Origin: Hydrogenispora ethanolica
Lineage (GTDB): Bacteria > Bacillota > UBA4882 > UBA8346
Length of the DNA stretch: 64,000 nt
Reading direction: 5' to 3'
Assembly: GCF_004340685.1 (NCBI RefSeq)
Contig: NZ_SLUN01000028.1
Span: 1 to 64,000 of the forward strand
Position 1 is the first letter of the stretch. Every line of letters starts with the position of its first letter. Under the pieces are notes generated by a model, which was given only the letters and a program-made list of their open reading frames with translations, did not search any database and was not told where the DNA came from. The position numbers and the translations under genes are program-made. Below are positions 8,317-16,977 of the stretch, in pieces.

Positions 8317-9099
8317 ATGAATAAGCGATGGTTCTCTTTGATCATCGCCTTTCTTTTTTTGGCGGGATTCGCCGGCGCGGCGCTGGCGCTGGAGCCGTTT
8401 CCGATCAAGGGGTATGTGACGGACCGGGCGGGGCTGATGAGCGAGGGCGAGCGGCAGCAGCTCGGCCGGGAGCTGTGGAAGTACGATCAGGATACCGGCA
8501 ACCAGATCCTGGTGGTGACCGTGCCCACGCTGGAGGACCGGGAAACGGTCGAATTCACGGAAGCCTTGTTCGAGCTGAATAAGCCGGGCCAGAAAGGCAA
8601 GGATAACGGGATTATTCTCTTCGTGGCCAAGGCTGAGCGGAAGATCCGGATCGAGGTCGGTTACGGACTGGAGAGCGCGGTCCCCGACGGCAAGGCGGGC
8701 ACGATTATTCGCGACGCGATCAGCCCCCGTTTCAAGGCCGGCGATTTTGGCGGCGGGATCCGGGCCGGCGCGGCCGCGCTCATCGGCGCCATCAGCCCCG
8801 GCTATACCCTGGCCGACCAGCCGGCTCCGGTGAGGAGCCGCCCGGAGCGGGACCGTTCCTTTCCGGCCGCGCTGGTGGTGGGACTGGTCATCTTCGCCTT
8901 CGTCAGCATGGCCGGCAACCGGGGCAACCAGGTGCGTCAAGGCCGGCTGCGCCGCGGTTATAGCGAGCCCTGGTATTGGGGCGGCGGCGGTTTCGGCGGC
9001 GGATCGGGTTCCGGTTGGGGCGGCGGTTCCGGCGGAGGCGGCGGATTCAGCGGCGGCGGCGGGAGTTTCGGTGGCGGCGGCGCCAGCGGCGATTGGTAG
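8317..9099 (+). CDS. TPM-domain exported protein with glycine-rich tail
   Basis: A 260-residue protein with a signal peptide (MNKRWFSLIIAFLFLAGFAG, ending AALALE), a TPM domain at about 25-150 (VTDRAGLMSEGERQQLGREL; KDNGIILFVAKAERKIRIEV; GYGLE), a transmembrane helix at about 188-207 (FPAALVVGLVIFAFVSMAG) and a glycine-rich C-terminal tail (GGGGFSGGGGSFGGGGASGD). ATG 8317 is chosen because AGGAGG ends seven bases upstream; a GTG six bases earlier is too close. TPM domains in other organisms have been linked to photosystem repair and acid phosphatase activity, but the role in Bacillota is open. It is followed after 12 bases by a second TPM gene. Confidence 0.9.
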   Translation: MNKRWFSLIIAFLFLAGFAGAALALEPFPIKGYVTDRAGLMSEGERQQLGRELWKYDQDTGNQILVVTVPTLEDRETVEFTEALFELNKPGQKGKDNGIILFVAKAERKIRIEVGYGLESAVPDGKAGTIIRDAISPRFKAGDFGGGIRAGAAALIGAISPGYTLADQPAPVRSRPERDRSFPAALVVGLVIFAFVSMAGNRGNQVRQGRLRRGYSEPWYWGGGGFGGGSGSGWGGGSGGGGGFSGGGGSFGGGGASGDW

Positions 9100-9111
9100 G
9101 AGGTGGCGGAG

Positions 9112-9561
9112 ATGATTGAAATTCACAAGGCGCGGCGTTTCTTCTCGCCTCAGGAGAAGGAACGGATCATGGCCGCGATCGGCCAGGCCGAAAAAGCGAC
9201 CAGCGGCGAGATCCGGGTGCATGTCGAAAACGGCGGCGGCGGCGACCCCATGGACCGGGCCAAACATGTCTTCACTCAGCTCGGCATGGCCGGGACCGCG
9301 TTGCGGAATGGCGTATTGATCTATCTGGCGGTGAGCGATCGTAAATTCGCGATCATCGGCGACGCCGGGATCGACGCGGTGGTGCCCGAGCACTTCTGGG
9401 AAGAGACCAAGGAAGCGATGCGGCGGCAGTTCCGGGAAGGCCATTTCGCGGAAGGAGTCTGCCAGGGGATCCTCTCGGTGGGGGAGCATTTGCGCAAGAA
9501 TTTTCCCTGCCGGGCCGATGATGTGAACGAGCTGACCAACGAGATCTCGGAAGGATATTGA
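9112..9561 (+). CDS. Second TPM-domain protein, cytoplasmic-looking
   Basis: About 149 residues, essentially one TPM domain and nothing else: IEHKARRFFSPQEK-like opening, SGEIRVHVENGGGGD, LRNGVLIYLAVSDRKFAIIG, GDAGID and EGICQ-like EGVCQGILSVGEHL. There is no signal peptide or membrane helix, unlike its neighbour. I place the start at ATG 9112 (TAGGAGG eight bases upstream) instead of a GTG that overlaps the ribosome site. LemA, exported TPM and soluble TPM form one probable operon ended by the hairpin at 9661. Confidence 0.88.
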   Translation: MIEIHKARRFFSPQEKERIMAAIGQAEKATSGEIRVHVENGGGGDPMDRAKHVFTQLGMAGTALRNGVLIYLAVSDRKFAIIGDAGIDAVVPEHFWEETKEAMRRQFREGHFAEGVCQGILSVGEHLRKNFPCRADDVNELTNEISEGY

Positions 9562-9660
9562 GCGGTTGCCGTTGAGGGACGCTGCAAATCCTCTCCCAAT
9601 CAAACAAGGAAATGAGGCCGCTCCATGGTTAGGACCGTGAGGGCGGCCGGGCTGTTATCG

Positions 9661-9693
9661 AAAACCAGCCGGGTATGGACCGGCTGGTTTTTT
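9661..9693 (+). terminator. Rho-independent terminator after the LemA/TPM operon
   Basis: Stem AACCAGCCGG/CCGGCTGGTT followed by six T. It lies between convergent genes (TPM ends 9561, amylase ends 9734), and the A-run on its left may let it serve the leftward transcript too. Confidence 0.85.
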
Positions 9694-9733
9694 GCCGTCA
9701 AGGACCGGGGTGCGGTCTCTGGGTGCAAACCCA

Positions 9734-11305
9734 TTAAAGCACCGGCACCCAGATCGACCAGCCGTCCGCGGCGTTCAGTTTCACTTTGAATTCGGCGTAG
9801 CCGTTGGCGTCGGTGGTGACCGTCTCCGTGAAATGGCCGGTATAATCGTAATAGGTGGTATTGGGCTGGCGGGAGTTGATGCTTTTGACGGCGGTCCCGG
9901 TTCCGCCGGCCGGGCCGTCGGCGATCAGCAGCACCAGGCCCCGCCCGGCGCTGCCGTCGCCGGCCCGGACATAGCCATATACGTCGTTGTCGTTATTGGA
10001 GACCTCGTAACCCGGCCCGTAAGCGAAGTATTTTCTGGCCTTCAACAACCGGGTCAGCCCCTCTTTCATTCCGTAAGTGTAGAAATCTTTCCAAAAAACA
10101 TCCGGGATGCCGTGTTCCCGCAGCAAAATATAGGCGTAAGCCTGGTATTTGTATTGGCGAATCGGAGTCGCCTGGCCGTCGCGGTCGGTATCGTGGCTGT
10201 CGACGAAGGTGACCGCCCGGTCGCGATCGCCGGGATCATTGACCAAGCCGGCCCCGGCCAGCGTGGCCAGGTTAAACCCGCCGCCGGAACCGGACAGTTG
10301 GGCGAAAACGGCCCGCAGCGGGAAGTCGAAGACCCTCAGGCTGCTATTGCTGACCGCCGCCAGATAAGCCTTGAGCCGGGAGCGTTCCTCAAACCAGGCT
10401 TCGCCCACAAAAAACGGGTTTTTGGCGGGAGACTTCCCCCGGACGGATTCAATCCAATGATTGGTGAAGGAACTGCTGACATGCTTGATCGCATCGAGCC
10501 GGAAACCGTCGCAGCCGATGGTGTTGATAATCCAGTCGCCCCAGGCGTCCAGCTCGTCGCGGACCGCCGGGACGGTATAATCGACGTTGGAGCCCATCAG
10601 ATAATCCTCGTCGAAGCTGTCGTTCCAGGACTTGCCCTCAAAGAGCCGGCCGTCGGCGCTGTTGAAATTCCGCCAGTTCCAAGTGGCGGGGTAATAAGCG
10701 CCGTTCCGTCCGGCAAAGGTGAAGCCGGTCCAGGCGCCGGTGCTGCCGCCGTCCGCCAACGGAACGGTCTCGCTCTGGTCCGCGCCCATCCGGTGATTTA
10801 GAACCGCATCATAATAGACTTTAATGCCCGCGCCGTGGAGAGCACCGATGGCCGAGAGCAACTCCGCCTTGGTGCCATATTTGGTCCGGGTGCTTCCTTT
10901 CTGGTTAAATTCGCCCAGATCCCAGAGGTCGTAGGTATCGTATCCCACGCTACTCGCGCCGGCCATTCCTTTGTTGGCCGGCGGCAACCATACCGCGGTC
11001 ACCCCCGCGTTGGCCAGCTCGCCGGCGCGGCTGGCCAGCAGGTTCCAGAGATTGGCCTCTTCCGGATATTTTCCCGCGTACGCGCCGGTGTTCATCTCCC
11101 AGTAAAAACCCTGCAGCAGGGTCTGGTTGTCGCCGGCCGGCGGTTTGGCATAATTGGGCTCGGCCGGAATCTCACCGCCGTAACCCGGAATGTTGCTATT
11201 GCTTTTGGCGCGGCCGCCGCAACCGGAAAAGACGGCAACCGTAGCGATCCACAGGAAAATGAGCAAGAGCGGGAGGAAACGATTTCGATATTTTGCCAAG
11301 GCCAT
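9734..11305 (-). CDS. Lipoprotein alpha-amylase (GH13)
   Basis: A 523-residue secreted alpha-amylase. The N-terminus is a lipoprotein signal peptide with lipobox VFSG before Cys29, so the enzyme is membrane-anchored. The (beta/alpha)8 barrel shows GH13 motifs in order: DAVLNHR (I, 166-172), GFRLDAIKH with nucleophile Asp271 (II), VGEAW with acid Glu302 (III) and VDSHDTD with Asp372 (IV). The opening QGFYWEM and the late C-domain ending DGWSIWVPV resemble the liquefying alpha-amylase subgroup. It lies just downstream of, and in the same direction as, the porin gene. In a diderm it could face the periplasm or the cell surface; the residues after Cys29 (GGRAKSN) do not decide this. Likely role: first cleavage of starch into maltodextrins. 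Confidence 0.9.
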   Translation of the reverse strand: MALAKYRNRFLPLLLIFLWIATVAVFSGCGGRAKSNSNIPGYGGEIPAEPNYAKPPAGDNQTLLQGFYWEMNTGAYAGKYPEEANLWNLLASRAGELANAGVTAVWLPPANKGMAGASSVGYDTYDLWDLGEFNQKGSTRTKYGTKAELLSAIGALHGAGIKVYYDAVLNHRMGADQSETVPLADGGSTGAWTGFTFAGRNGAYYPATWNWRNFNSADGRLFEGKSWNDSFDEDYLMGSNVDYTVPAVRDELDAWGDWIINTIGCDGFRLDAIKHVSSSFTNHWIESVRGKSPAKNPFFVGEAWFEERSRLKAYLAAVSNSSLRVFDFPLRAVFAQLSGSGGGFNLATLAGAGLVNDPGDRDRAVTFVDSHDTDRDGQATPIRQYKYQAYAYILLREHGIPDVFWKDFYTYGMKEGLTRLLKARKYFAYGPGYEVSNNDNDVYGYVRAGDGSAGRGLVLLIADGPAGGTGTAVKSINSRQPNTTYYDYTGHFTETVTTDANGYAEFKVKLNAADGWSIWVPVL

Positions 11306-11338
11306 ACCCCCAATTCATTTGCAGTTGGCGGATTTTTT

Positions 11339-11372
11339 GGAGGGAACTCCTCTTTTTTGAGGAGTTCCCTCC
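11339..11372. other. Perfect intercistronic hairpin between porin and amylase genes
   Basis: GGAGGGAACTCCTC, a six-T loop, and the exact inverse. In the leftward transcript the stem is followed by A instead of U, so it is not a standard terminator; it more likely protects the upstream porin mRNA or sets the ratio of the two products. Confidence 0.6.
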
Positions 11373-11408
11373 TGGAGGAAGAGAGCTTTTACGAAGCAAG
11401 TAAAGGAA

Positions 11409-12971
11409 TTACCACCAAACCTCCATCTGTACCCCGTAAGTCATATAGGAATCGCCTTGATCGGGATTGAACCGGGAGGCGAAGACCCTGAGCTGTGGCC
11501 GGGCATAGAAGCCCGTATCCAGGGTTATGGTGGGGGCGATGGTCAGTTTGGAACCGGAAACATCGTTTTGATTCTTGGTTTCGACCTGATCGTAACCCGC
11601 CTCGAATTGGAGCGCGAAGTTCTTGGTGAAGTGATACACCGGGCGGCAGCCGATGGATTTCCAGGTTTGGTCCAGATTCCAGTCTTCATTCTCCTGTTTC
11701 AAATAGACCAGGACCGGCTGGATCTCGAATTTTTCGGTGATCTGGCTGACGCCGCTGGTCACCAGTTTGGTCAGTTTGGCGTTTTTATTATTGTCCGGCG
11801 GATTGACCGCGTCCAGGCCATAGGTGGCGAGGCCTTTTCCGTAATAAAGCCCGACCATGGAAGAGCCTTCGGTCAGCCCGAAAAAGCTGCCGATGGAATA
11901 CTTGCCGGTAAAGATCAGCCCATCGCCATCCTTACCGGCCGCCGAGTTATCCTTTTCACTCGAAGCGACCAGATCAAAATCGAAGCTTCCCGGTCCGGCC
12001 TTGACGCCGCTGAGGGTGAAAATCAGCGAATTGTCGAGCAATTCGTTGGAATTGGGATCGTTGTTCCGGTACCCGGAATGAGCCATGTAGGCGAGGTCCA
12101 ATTGGTAATCCCCAACTTTAATGCCTTGAACGCCGGCGCCGACGCCGGTGAAGTCGCGCCAGTACCAGTCGATGATATGGATATCGTCACGCCGGTAATA
12201 CCGTTGGCCGGCCCAGAAAGTCAAGTTGCCCAGCTCGGGCAGGTTGCCGATTTCCGCATAGGATTCCCGCATGAAAAAGCTGGTGTCGGAGTCGCCGTCT
12301 GCCTGGATGGGGGCTTGCCAGCCGCCGCCATTGGTAATGCTTTGATGGCAATACAAGAAATGAACCAGGGCGTAAGAGCCGTTATCCAGCCGCCATTTCT
12401 TTTCCAGAGTGTTCTCGATGAAGGTATCCGGCTCGTTGCCGAGGCGGTACTTGGCCCAGGCGCCATTGACCTGGAATGAGCCGGTCTGATGTTCCTTGTC
12501 GTCATCCACCAGAATGCCGGTCCGGGCATAGCCGTGGAAACTGAAGCCCTGATCCGCGGCCTTGATCGCGGCGATATCGGCTTCGACCTTGCTGAGCCGG
12601 GCATCATCGGCCCCGGCAGCGGCGGCGCTTTTTTCGCGGACCAACAGGACGGCGTTCTTCCCGCCATAGCCGTCATCCACCGTGCTGGTGGCGTCGGGGT
12701 CGGGAGTCCAGGTGCCGTCGACCACAAACTTGTATTGGTAGGTGCCGGGTTTCAACGGAATGGTCACCGACCAGACGCCGTCGGCGCCTTTGGACATTTT
12801 TTGCCCGGCCGGATTCCAACTGTTGAAGGAGCCGGAGAGATAGACCGCGGTGGCGTCCGGAGCTTTGAACGTAAAGGTGACGTCACTTCCATTGACGCTG
12901 GTCCCGGCCAGCGCGGGCAGTCCGAACAGCAAAACCATCCATACCGCAAGCAACAGGGAAAACTTCTTCAT
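11409..12971 (-). CDS. Maltoporin-type outer-membrane porin with N-terminal glycogen/starch-binding domain
   Basis: A 520-residue exported protein. Start at ATG 12971, with a perfect TAAGGAGGATT ribosome site. Order: signal peptide (1-22, ending PALAG); a CBM48/AMPK-type beta-sandwich at about 25-105 (VTFTFKAPDATAVYLSGSFN, SWNPAGQKM, GTYQYKFVVDGTWTPDPD); a short helical linker (DARLSKVEADIAAIKAADQ); then a LamB-like barrel. The barrel evidence is strong: the FHGYARTGI first strand, FWAGQRYYRRDDIHIIDWYW, then FTGVGAGVQGI, and a C-terminal aromatic (MEVWW) as required by the BAM assembly machinery. LamB barrels pass maltodextrins through outer membranes; the added domain would hang in the periplasm and could hold incoming glucans. 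It is divergent from the MalEFG-like operon. This fusion in a sporulating Bacillota-like genome is unusual. Confidence 0.85.
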   Translation of the reverse strand: MKKFSLLLAVWMVLLFGLPALAGTSVNGSDVTFTFKAPDATAVYLSGSFNSWNPAGQKMSKGADGVWSVTIPLKPGTYQYKFVVDGTWTPDPDATSTVDDGYGGKNAVLLVREKSAAAAGADDARLSKVEADIAAIKAADQGFSFHGYARTGILVDDDKEHQTGSFQVNGAWAKYRLGNEPDTFIENTLEKKWRLDNGSYALVHFLYCHQSITNGGGWQAPIQADGDSDTSFFMRESYAEIGNLPELGNLTFWAGQRYYRRDDIHIIDWYWRDFTGVGAGVQGIKVGDYQLDLAYMAHSGYRNNDPNSNELLDNSLIFTLSGVKAGPGSFDFDLVASSEKDNSAAGKDGDGLIFTGKYSIGSFFGLTEGSSMVGLYYGKGLATYGLDAVNPPDNNKNAKLTKLVTSGVSQITEKFEIQPVLVYLKQENEDWNLDQTWKSIGCRPVYHFTKNFALQFEAGYDQVETKNQNDVSGSKLTIAPTITLDTGFYARPQLRVFASRFNPDQGDSYMTYGVQMEVWW

Positions 12972-13307
12972 TTCAATCCTCCTTAAAATAAAAATATAGG
13001 CACCCCAATCACTGCAATTAAGCCTGGCCTCATCTCCTTCCGCGGCCTTTTCGATTAAGGGAGTCTTCAAAGCCATGGAAAACGCCCTCAAAGGTTCATC
13101 GAAAACGGAAATCATGCAATCGCTTGCGTAAAATATATACGGAAATCCAGCCCGAGAAGCGCAGAATGGCGTGCGGGAAGTTTTCTCGATAGGGAACCCC
13201 GAATGCAACCCCTCGACCGGCAATCATCAATGCAAAGACTGTGATATTCGCTTCATAACAAGCTCTGGCGAAGGTTTTCCAAAGAGTGCGATGGGAAAAT
13301 CAATTTC

Positions 13308-13321
13308 TGCAAACGTTTGCC
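13308..13321. promoter_or_regulatory. LacI-type operator O1 (alpha-glucan locus)
   Basis: TGCAAACGTTTGCC contains the perfect palindrome GCAAACGTTTGC. It belongs to a set with O2 (13561), O3 (13757) and O4 (21621), consensus TGCAARCGTWTGCA, most likely bound by the LacI-family protein at 20583. It is placed to control the leftward porin/amylase genes. Otherwise 12972-13300 holds no recognisable feature. Confidence 0.65.
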
Positions 13322-13526
13322 TAAATAATTAGCCGTCGATGGGGATAGTCCTTCTTTTTTGGAAATATTTTTTACCGATTTGAAATAAAAAAATTACATC
13401 AAATAAATTTTTCTGGGCGTGTTCGAGGAAATGAAGAACATAAAATATTGGATTATACAGCTCGTATAGCAATGAAACTTTATAAAATGCTGGGATCGAA
13501 TGGGATGCGATTCTCACGAATTCCCG

Positions 13527-13574
13527 TTGACGGGTCAGTAATATAATGGTAATATTTGATACAAGCGTTTGCAC
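13527..13574 (+). promoter_or_regulatory. Promoter with LacI-type operator O2 for the MalEFG-like operon
   Basis: TTGACG (13527-13532), 17 bases, TAATAT (13550-13555), then operator TACAAGCGTTTGCA over the expected start of transcription. A bound repressor would block initiation. The message would then carry a leader of about 270 bases before ATG 13837; that leader contains a third similar site at 13757. Confidence 0.6.
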
Positions 13575-13756
13575 TATATTTCCAAAAATCTCTGTAGGGG
13601 ATTGCTCCCGGTGTTTCTTAAGACGGATGGTCGGTGAAAACGGGGGTTGCACTTGAACCCTTGCGATTGAAGGGATTTTTCGACCGGAGCCGCATATCCC
13701 AGGATGGTATCTTGGAGGAGAAAACGCGGCTGAACGGCGTTTTTGGGAACAAAAAG

Positions 13757-13770
13757 TGCAAACGGATGCA
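13757..13770. promoter_or_regulatory. LacI-type operator O3
   Basis: TGCAAACGGATGCA, a weaker match to the TGCAARCGTWTGCA set, about 190 bases downstream of O2. Spacing of this size would allow repressor looping between O1, O2 and O3. Confidence 0.45.
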
Positions 13771-13836
13771 TTAAGGCGAAAAGACTTCCTTGGATCAGTC
13801 GTTTTCGTAAAAATGAAAGGGAGGAATCAAAACGCA

Positions 13837-15084
13837 ATGAGTGGGAAGCTGAGCAAAATCTTCTGGATGGTCCTGGCGGTGTTGTTGGCGGTGTCCGCGG
13901 TCCCCATGGCCTGGGCGAAACCCAGCCCGGTCGAGATCGTTTTCTCGGAGTTTGACGACCCCAATGTCTACAAAGAGGATTTCTGGCGTTCCTATCTGCA
14001 GAAATTCACCGACAAAAACCCCGGCATCGTTGTCAAACGGATCCATAACAACGACAACGATATCCGCACCAACTGGCAGAACCAGGTGGCGGCCGGCGCC
14101 GGCCCCGATATCACCTTTGCGCCCCATGACAGCATCGGATTGTTTGTCGAGGCGGGAACCGCCCTGGCGTTGGACGACTTTTTCCCGAAAAGCTTTTATA
14201 ACCAGTTTGACCCGGAGATGCTGAACGCCTACAAGTACCGGGGCAAGATTTACGGCATCCCTTACCGCCTCGGCAACTGTGTCTTGTTGATCTATAACAA
14301 GGCGCTCCTGCCGCAGCCCCCGAAGACCATGAACGAGCTGATCGCCAAGGCCAAGCAGCTGACCCGGGGGACCGAGCAGTACGGATTGGCCTATGACATG
14401 GTCGAACCCTTCTTCATCATCGGCTTCCTCGGCGGGTACGGCGGCAGCGTCTTCGACGACAAGGGCAATATCACCTTGAACACCGAGGCCATGCGGAAAA
14501 TGGTCAAATTGGTGTACGATTTCAAGTTTACCTACCGGATCACGCCCAAAGAGGCCAACTCCGACGTGGCCAACGGCCTCTTCAAAGAGGGCAAGGCGGC
14601 GATGACCATCTGCGGCCCCTGGCTTTTCCCGCAGCTGGATGAGGCCAAAGTCAATTACGGCCTGGCCAACATCCCCAAACTGGATGACGCCGGCTGGCCG
14701 GCCCCCTATAGCGGCGCCAAAGTCCTGATCCTCAATCCCAATCTGGCCAAAGACTCCAAACGGGCGGCGGCGGTCAAGAAATTCGTCGCCTATATCAACA
14801 GCCCGGAGAATCAACTGAAATACGCCAAGATGGTTTCGGAGATTCCGACCCATAAAAAAGCCCTCGCCAACGCCTACGTCAAGAACGATCCGAAGGTCAA
14901 GGCCCTTTCCGAACAGATGAAAAAATCGCTTCCCATGCCGGGCCGGCCCGAGATGCGCTGTGTCTGGGATGCCATGAAATCGACCATGGCCATGGTGATG
15001 GGCGGCCGGCTCAAACCGGAGGACGCGCCCAGAGTGATGCAGGAAGAGGCGTTGAAATTGAAACGGAACATGTTCGGCGAGTAA
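13837..15084 (+). CDS. ABC transporter maltodextrin-type binding protein
   Basis: A 415-residue solute-binding protein of MalE/CUT1 type. I use ATG 13837: AAAGGGAGG lies upstream (spacing about 13) and the following residues make a clean signal peptide (LSKIFWMVLAVLLAVSAVPM, cut after AWA). Mature sequence: VEIVFSEFDDPNVYKEDFWR, then AAGAGPDITFAPHDSIGLFV and IYGIPYRLGNCVLLIYNK, as in sugar binding proteins. It heads the operon with two permeases and a secreted GH13 enzyme. Substrate (maltodextrins) is inferred from these neighbours and the divergent maltoporin. Confidence 0.88.
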   Translation: MSGKLSKIFWMVLAVLLAVSAVPMAWAKPSPVEIVFSEFDDPNVYKEDFWRSYLQKFTDKNPGIVVKRIHNNDNDIRTNWQNQVAAGAGPDITFAPHDSIGLFVEAGTALALDDFFPKSFYNQFDPEMLNAYKYRGKIYGIPYRLGNCVLLIYNKALLPQPPKTMNELIAKAKQLTRGTEQYGLAYDMVEPFFIIGFLGGYGGSVFDDKGNITLNTEAMRKMVKLVYDFKFTYRITPKEANSDVANGLFKEGKAAMTICGPWLFPQLDEAKVNYGLANIPKLDDAGWPAPYSGAKVLILNPNLAKDSKRAAAVKKFVAYINSPENQLKYAKMVSEIPTHKKALANAYVKNDPKVKALSEQMKKSLPMPGRPEMRCVWDAMKSTMAMVMGGRLKPEDAPRVMQEEALKLKRNMFGE

Positions 15085-15208
15085 CTCGCCGGGCGGGATG
15101 GTTTGAGGGGGATGAACGGAGTGGTTTGTTCCCCTCAGCGTCGCCGTCGGCCGCGCGTTCCGGGCGGCTCCCCGCCGCTGGCGGGCGATGGCGTAAGGAG
15201 GGATTTTT

Positions 15209-16084
15209 TTGATCGTCAAACGGAGTACGCCCTATCTGTTGATCGGGCCGGCGTTACTGGTATTGTTATTCATGATCGGCTATCCGCTGGTCTTCGGGGT
15301 CCAGCTCTCATTCACCAATATGAATCTGTACCATTTCCTCCAGTATCAGTACGTCGGTCTGAAGAACTATCTCAGTGTGCTGACTGACCCCGAGTTGTAC
15401 ACTACCGCGTGGCGGACGGTGGTCTGGACCGTGGTGAACGTGACCTTGACGGTGCTGATCGGCCTGGGCCTGGCGATTCTGCTCAACCGGAAGCTGCCTT
15501 TCAAGAACCTGCTGCGGGTGCTGCTGATGCTGCCCTGGGCCGTGCCCCAGTATATCGCGGTGCTGACCTGGCGGAACATGTTTCAGGCTCAATACGGCAC
15601 CATCGACATTATCCTGAACCGACTGGGGATCACCTCCATCTCGTGGCTGTCCGATCCCGCCTGGACTTTTATCGCCTGCATCATCACCAACATCTGGCTG
15701 GGGGTTCCCTTCATGATGGTGATCGCCCTCGGCGCGATGCAGAGCATCCCGGCGGAACTGTACGAGGTGGCGGCGATCGACGGCATCAAGAGCTGGCAGA
15801 AGCACCGCCATATCACCCTGCCGCTGTTGAAGCCGGTGATGACCCCGGCCATCGTGCTCTCGACGGTCTGGACCTTTAATATGGTCAATGTCATCTATAT
15901 GATGACCGGCCGGACCGGCGACAATCAGACCCAGATCCTGGTCTCCCGGGTATACAAGGATGCCTTCACCTATTTCAATTATTCCAAGGCGGCCACCTTC
16001 TCGGTGCTGATCTTCCTGATCCTGGCGTTGTTCGCTTCGTCCTATCTGAAGCTGATGCGGAGCGGGGAAGGGGTTTACGACTGA
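15209..16084 (+). CDS. ABC maltodextrin-type permease (MalF-like)
   Basis: A 291-residue permease starting at TTG 15209, six bases after AAGGAGGGA. First membrane segment LLIGPALLVLLFMIGYPLVF; EAA loop YEVAAIDGIKSWQKHRHITL, then PLLKPV. It lacks the long extra periplasmic loop of enteric MalF. Overlaps the next gene by one base (TGATG), so the two permeases are co-translated. The 124 bp upstream (15085-15208) is GC-rich with no clear terminator. Confidence 0.9.
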   Translation: MIVKRSTPYLLIGPALLVLLFMIGYPLVFGVQLSFTNMNLYHFLQYQYVGLKNYLSVLTDPELYTTAWRTVVWTVVNVTLTVLIGLGLAILLNRKLPFKNLLRVLLMLPWAVPQYIAVLTWRNMFQAQYGTIDIILNRLGITSISWLSDPAWTFIACIITNIWLGVPFMMVIALGAMQSIPAELYEVAAIDGIKSWQKHRHITLPLLKPVMTPAIVLSTVWTFNMVNVIYMMTGRTGDNQTQILVSRVYKDAFTYFNYSKAATFSVLIFLILALFASSYLKLMRSGEGVYD

Positions 16085-16935
16085 TGCGCAGCGAAAAGTT
16101 TAACAAAAACGACTCCCTGGGCAAGATCATCTTCATCTACGCGGTGCTGGTCACCATGGCTTTTATCAGTCTCTATCCGCTGCTGGACATCGTCAAGATC
16201 GCGTTGCGGCCGGCCAGCAGCCTGTTTTCGACCGATCTGAGCCTGATCCCCAGGAATGCCACATTCAAGAATTTCCATACCGCCCTGTGGGTCCGGCCCT
16301 ATTTCACCTGGCTGAAGAACAGCCTGATCGTGGCCCTGTCCTCGACGGTGTTGTCCATCGCCATCGCGGTCGCGGCAGGCTACGCCTTTTCGCGTTTCCG
16401 GTTCCGCGGCCGCAATCTGGGACTGCTGGCCTTTCTGTTGACCCAGATTTTTCCGGCGCCGATGATGCTCTTGCCTACCTATATCCTGCTGAAGAATTTC
16501 GGGCTGCTCAACCATTACGGCGGCGGCATCGTTCCCTATATCGCCTTGACGGTGCCCTTCAGCGTCTGGGTGCTCAAAGGGTATTTCGACACCATCCCCC
16601 GCTCGTTCGAGGAGAGCGCCTATCTCGACGGGGCCAACTTCGCCCAAGTGCTCTGGGGCATCATGCTGCCCCTTTCCATTCCGGCGTTGGGAGTGGTCCT
16701 GCTCAATACCTTCATGGCCACCTGGAATGAGTTCGTTACCGCCAATATCGTCTTCACCGATACCGAGCTGCACACCCTGCCGGTGGGGATTTTCAATATG
16801 ACCGGGTCGCTCGGCGCCGATTGGGGGATCTTTAGCGCCGCCTGCCTGGTGACCGCGCTGCCGGTGATCGTGCTCTATATCGCCATGTCCAAGTTTTTCA
16901 TCAGCGGGCTGACGCTCGGCGGGGTTCGCGAATGA
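16084..16935 (+). CDS. ABC maltodextrin-type permease (MalG-like)
   Basis: A 283-residue permease with six membrane spans and an EAA loop (FEESAYLDGANFAQVLWGIM, then LPLSIPA), ending KFFISGLTLGGVRE as in MalG. The start overlaps the stop of the MalF-like gene. With the binding protein at 13837 it completes the uptake system except for the ATPase, which is absent from this window. Confidence 0.9.
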   Translation: MRSEKFNKNDSLGKIIFIYAVLVTMAFISLYPLLDIVKIALRPASSLFSTDLSLIPRNATFKNFHTALWVRPYFTWLKNSLIVALSSTVLSIAIAVAAGYAFSRFRFRGRNLGLLAFLLTQIFPAPMMLLPTYILLKNFGLLNHYGGGIVPYIALTVPFSVWVLKGYFDTIPRSFEESAYLDGANFAQVLWGIMLPLSIPALGVVLLNTFMATWNEFVTANIVFTDTELHTLPVGIFNMTGSLGADWGIFSAACLVTALPVIVLYIAMSKFFISGLTLGGVRE

Positions 16936-16977
16936 GCGGAACGCCGGCCGGCCGATTGTAAAGGAGGGGGTGAACCC

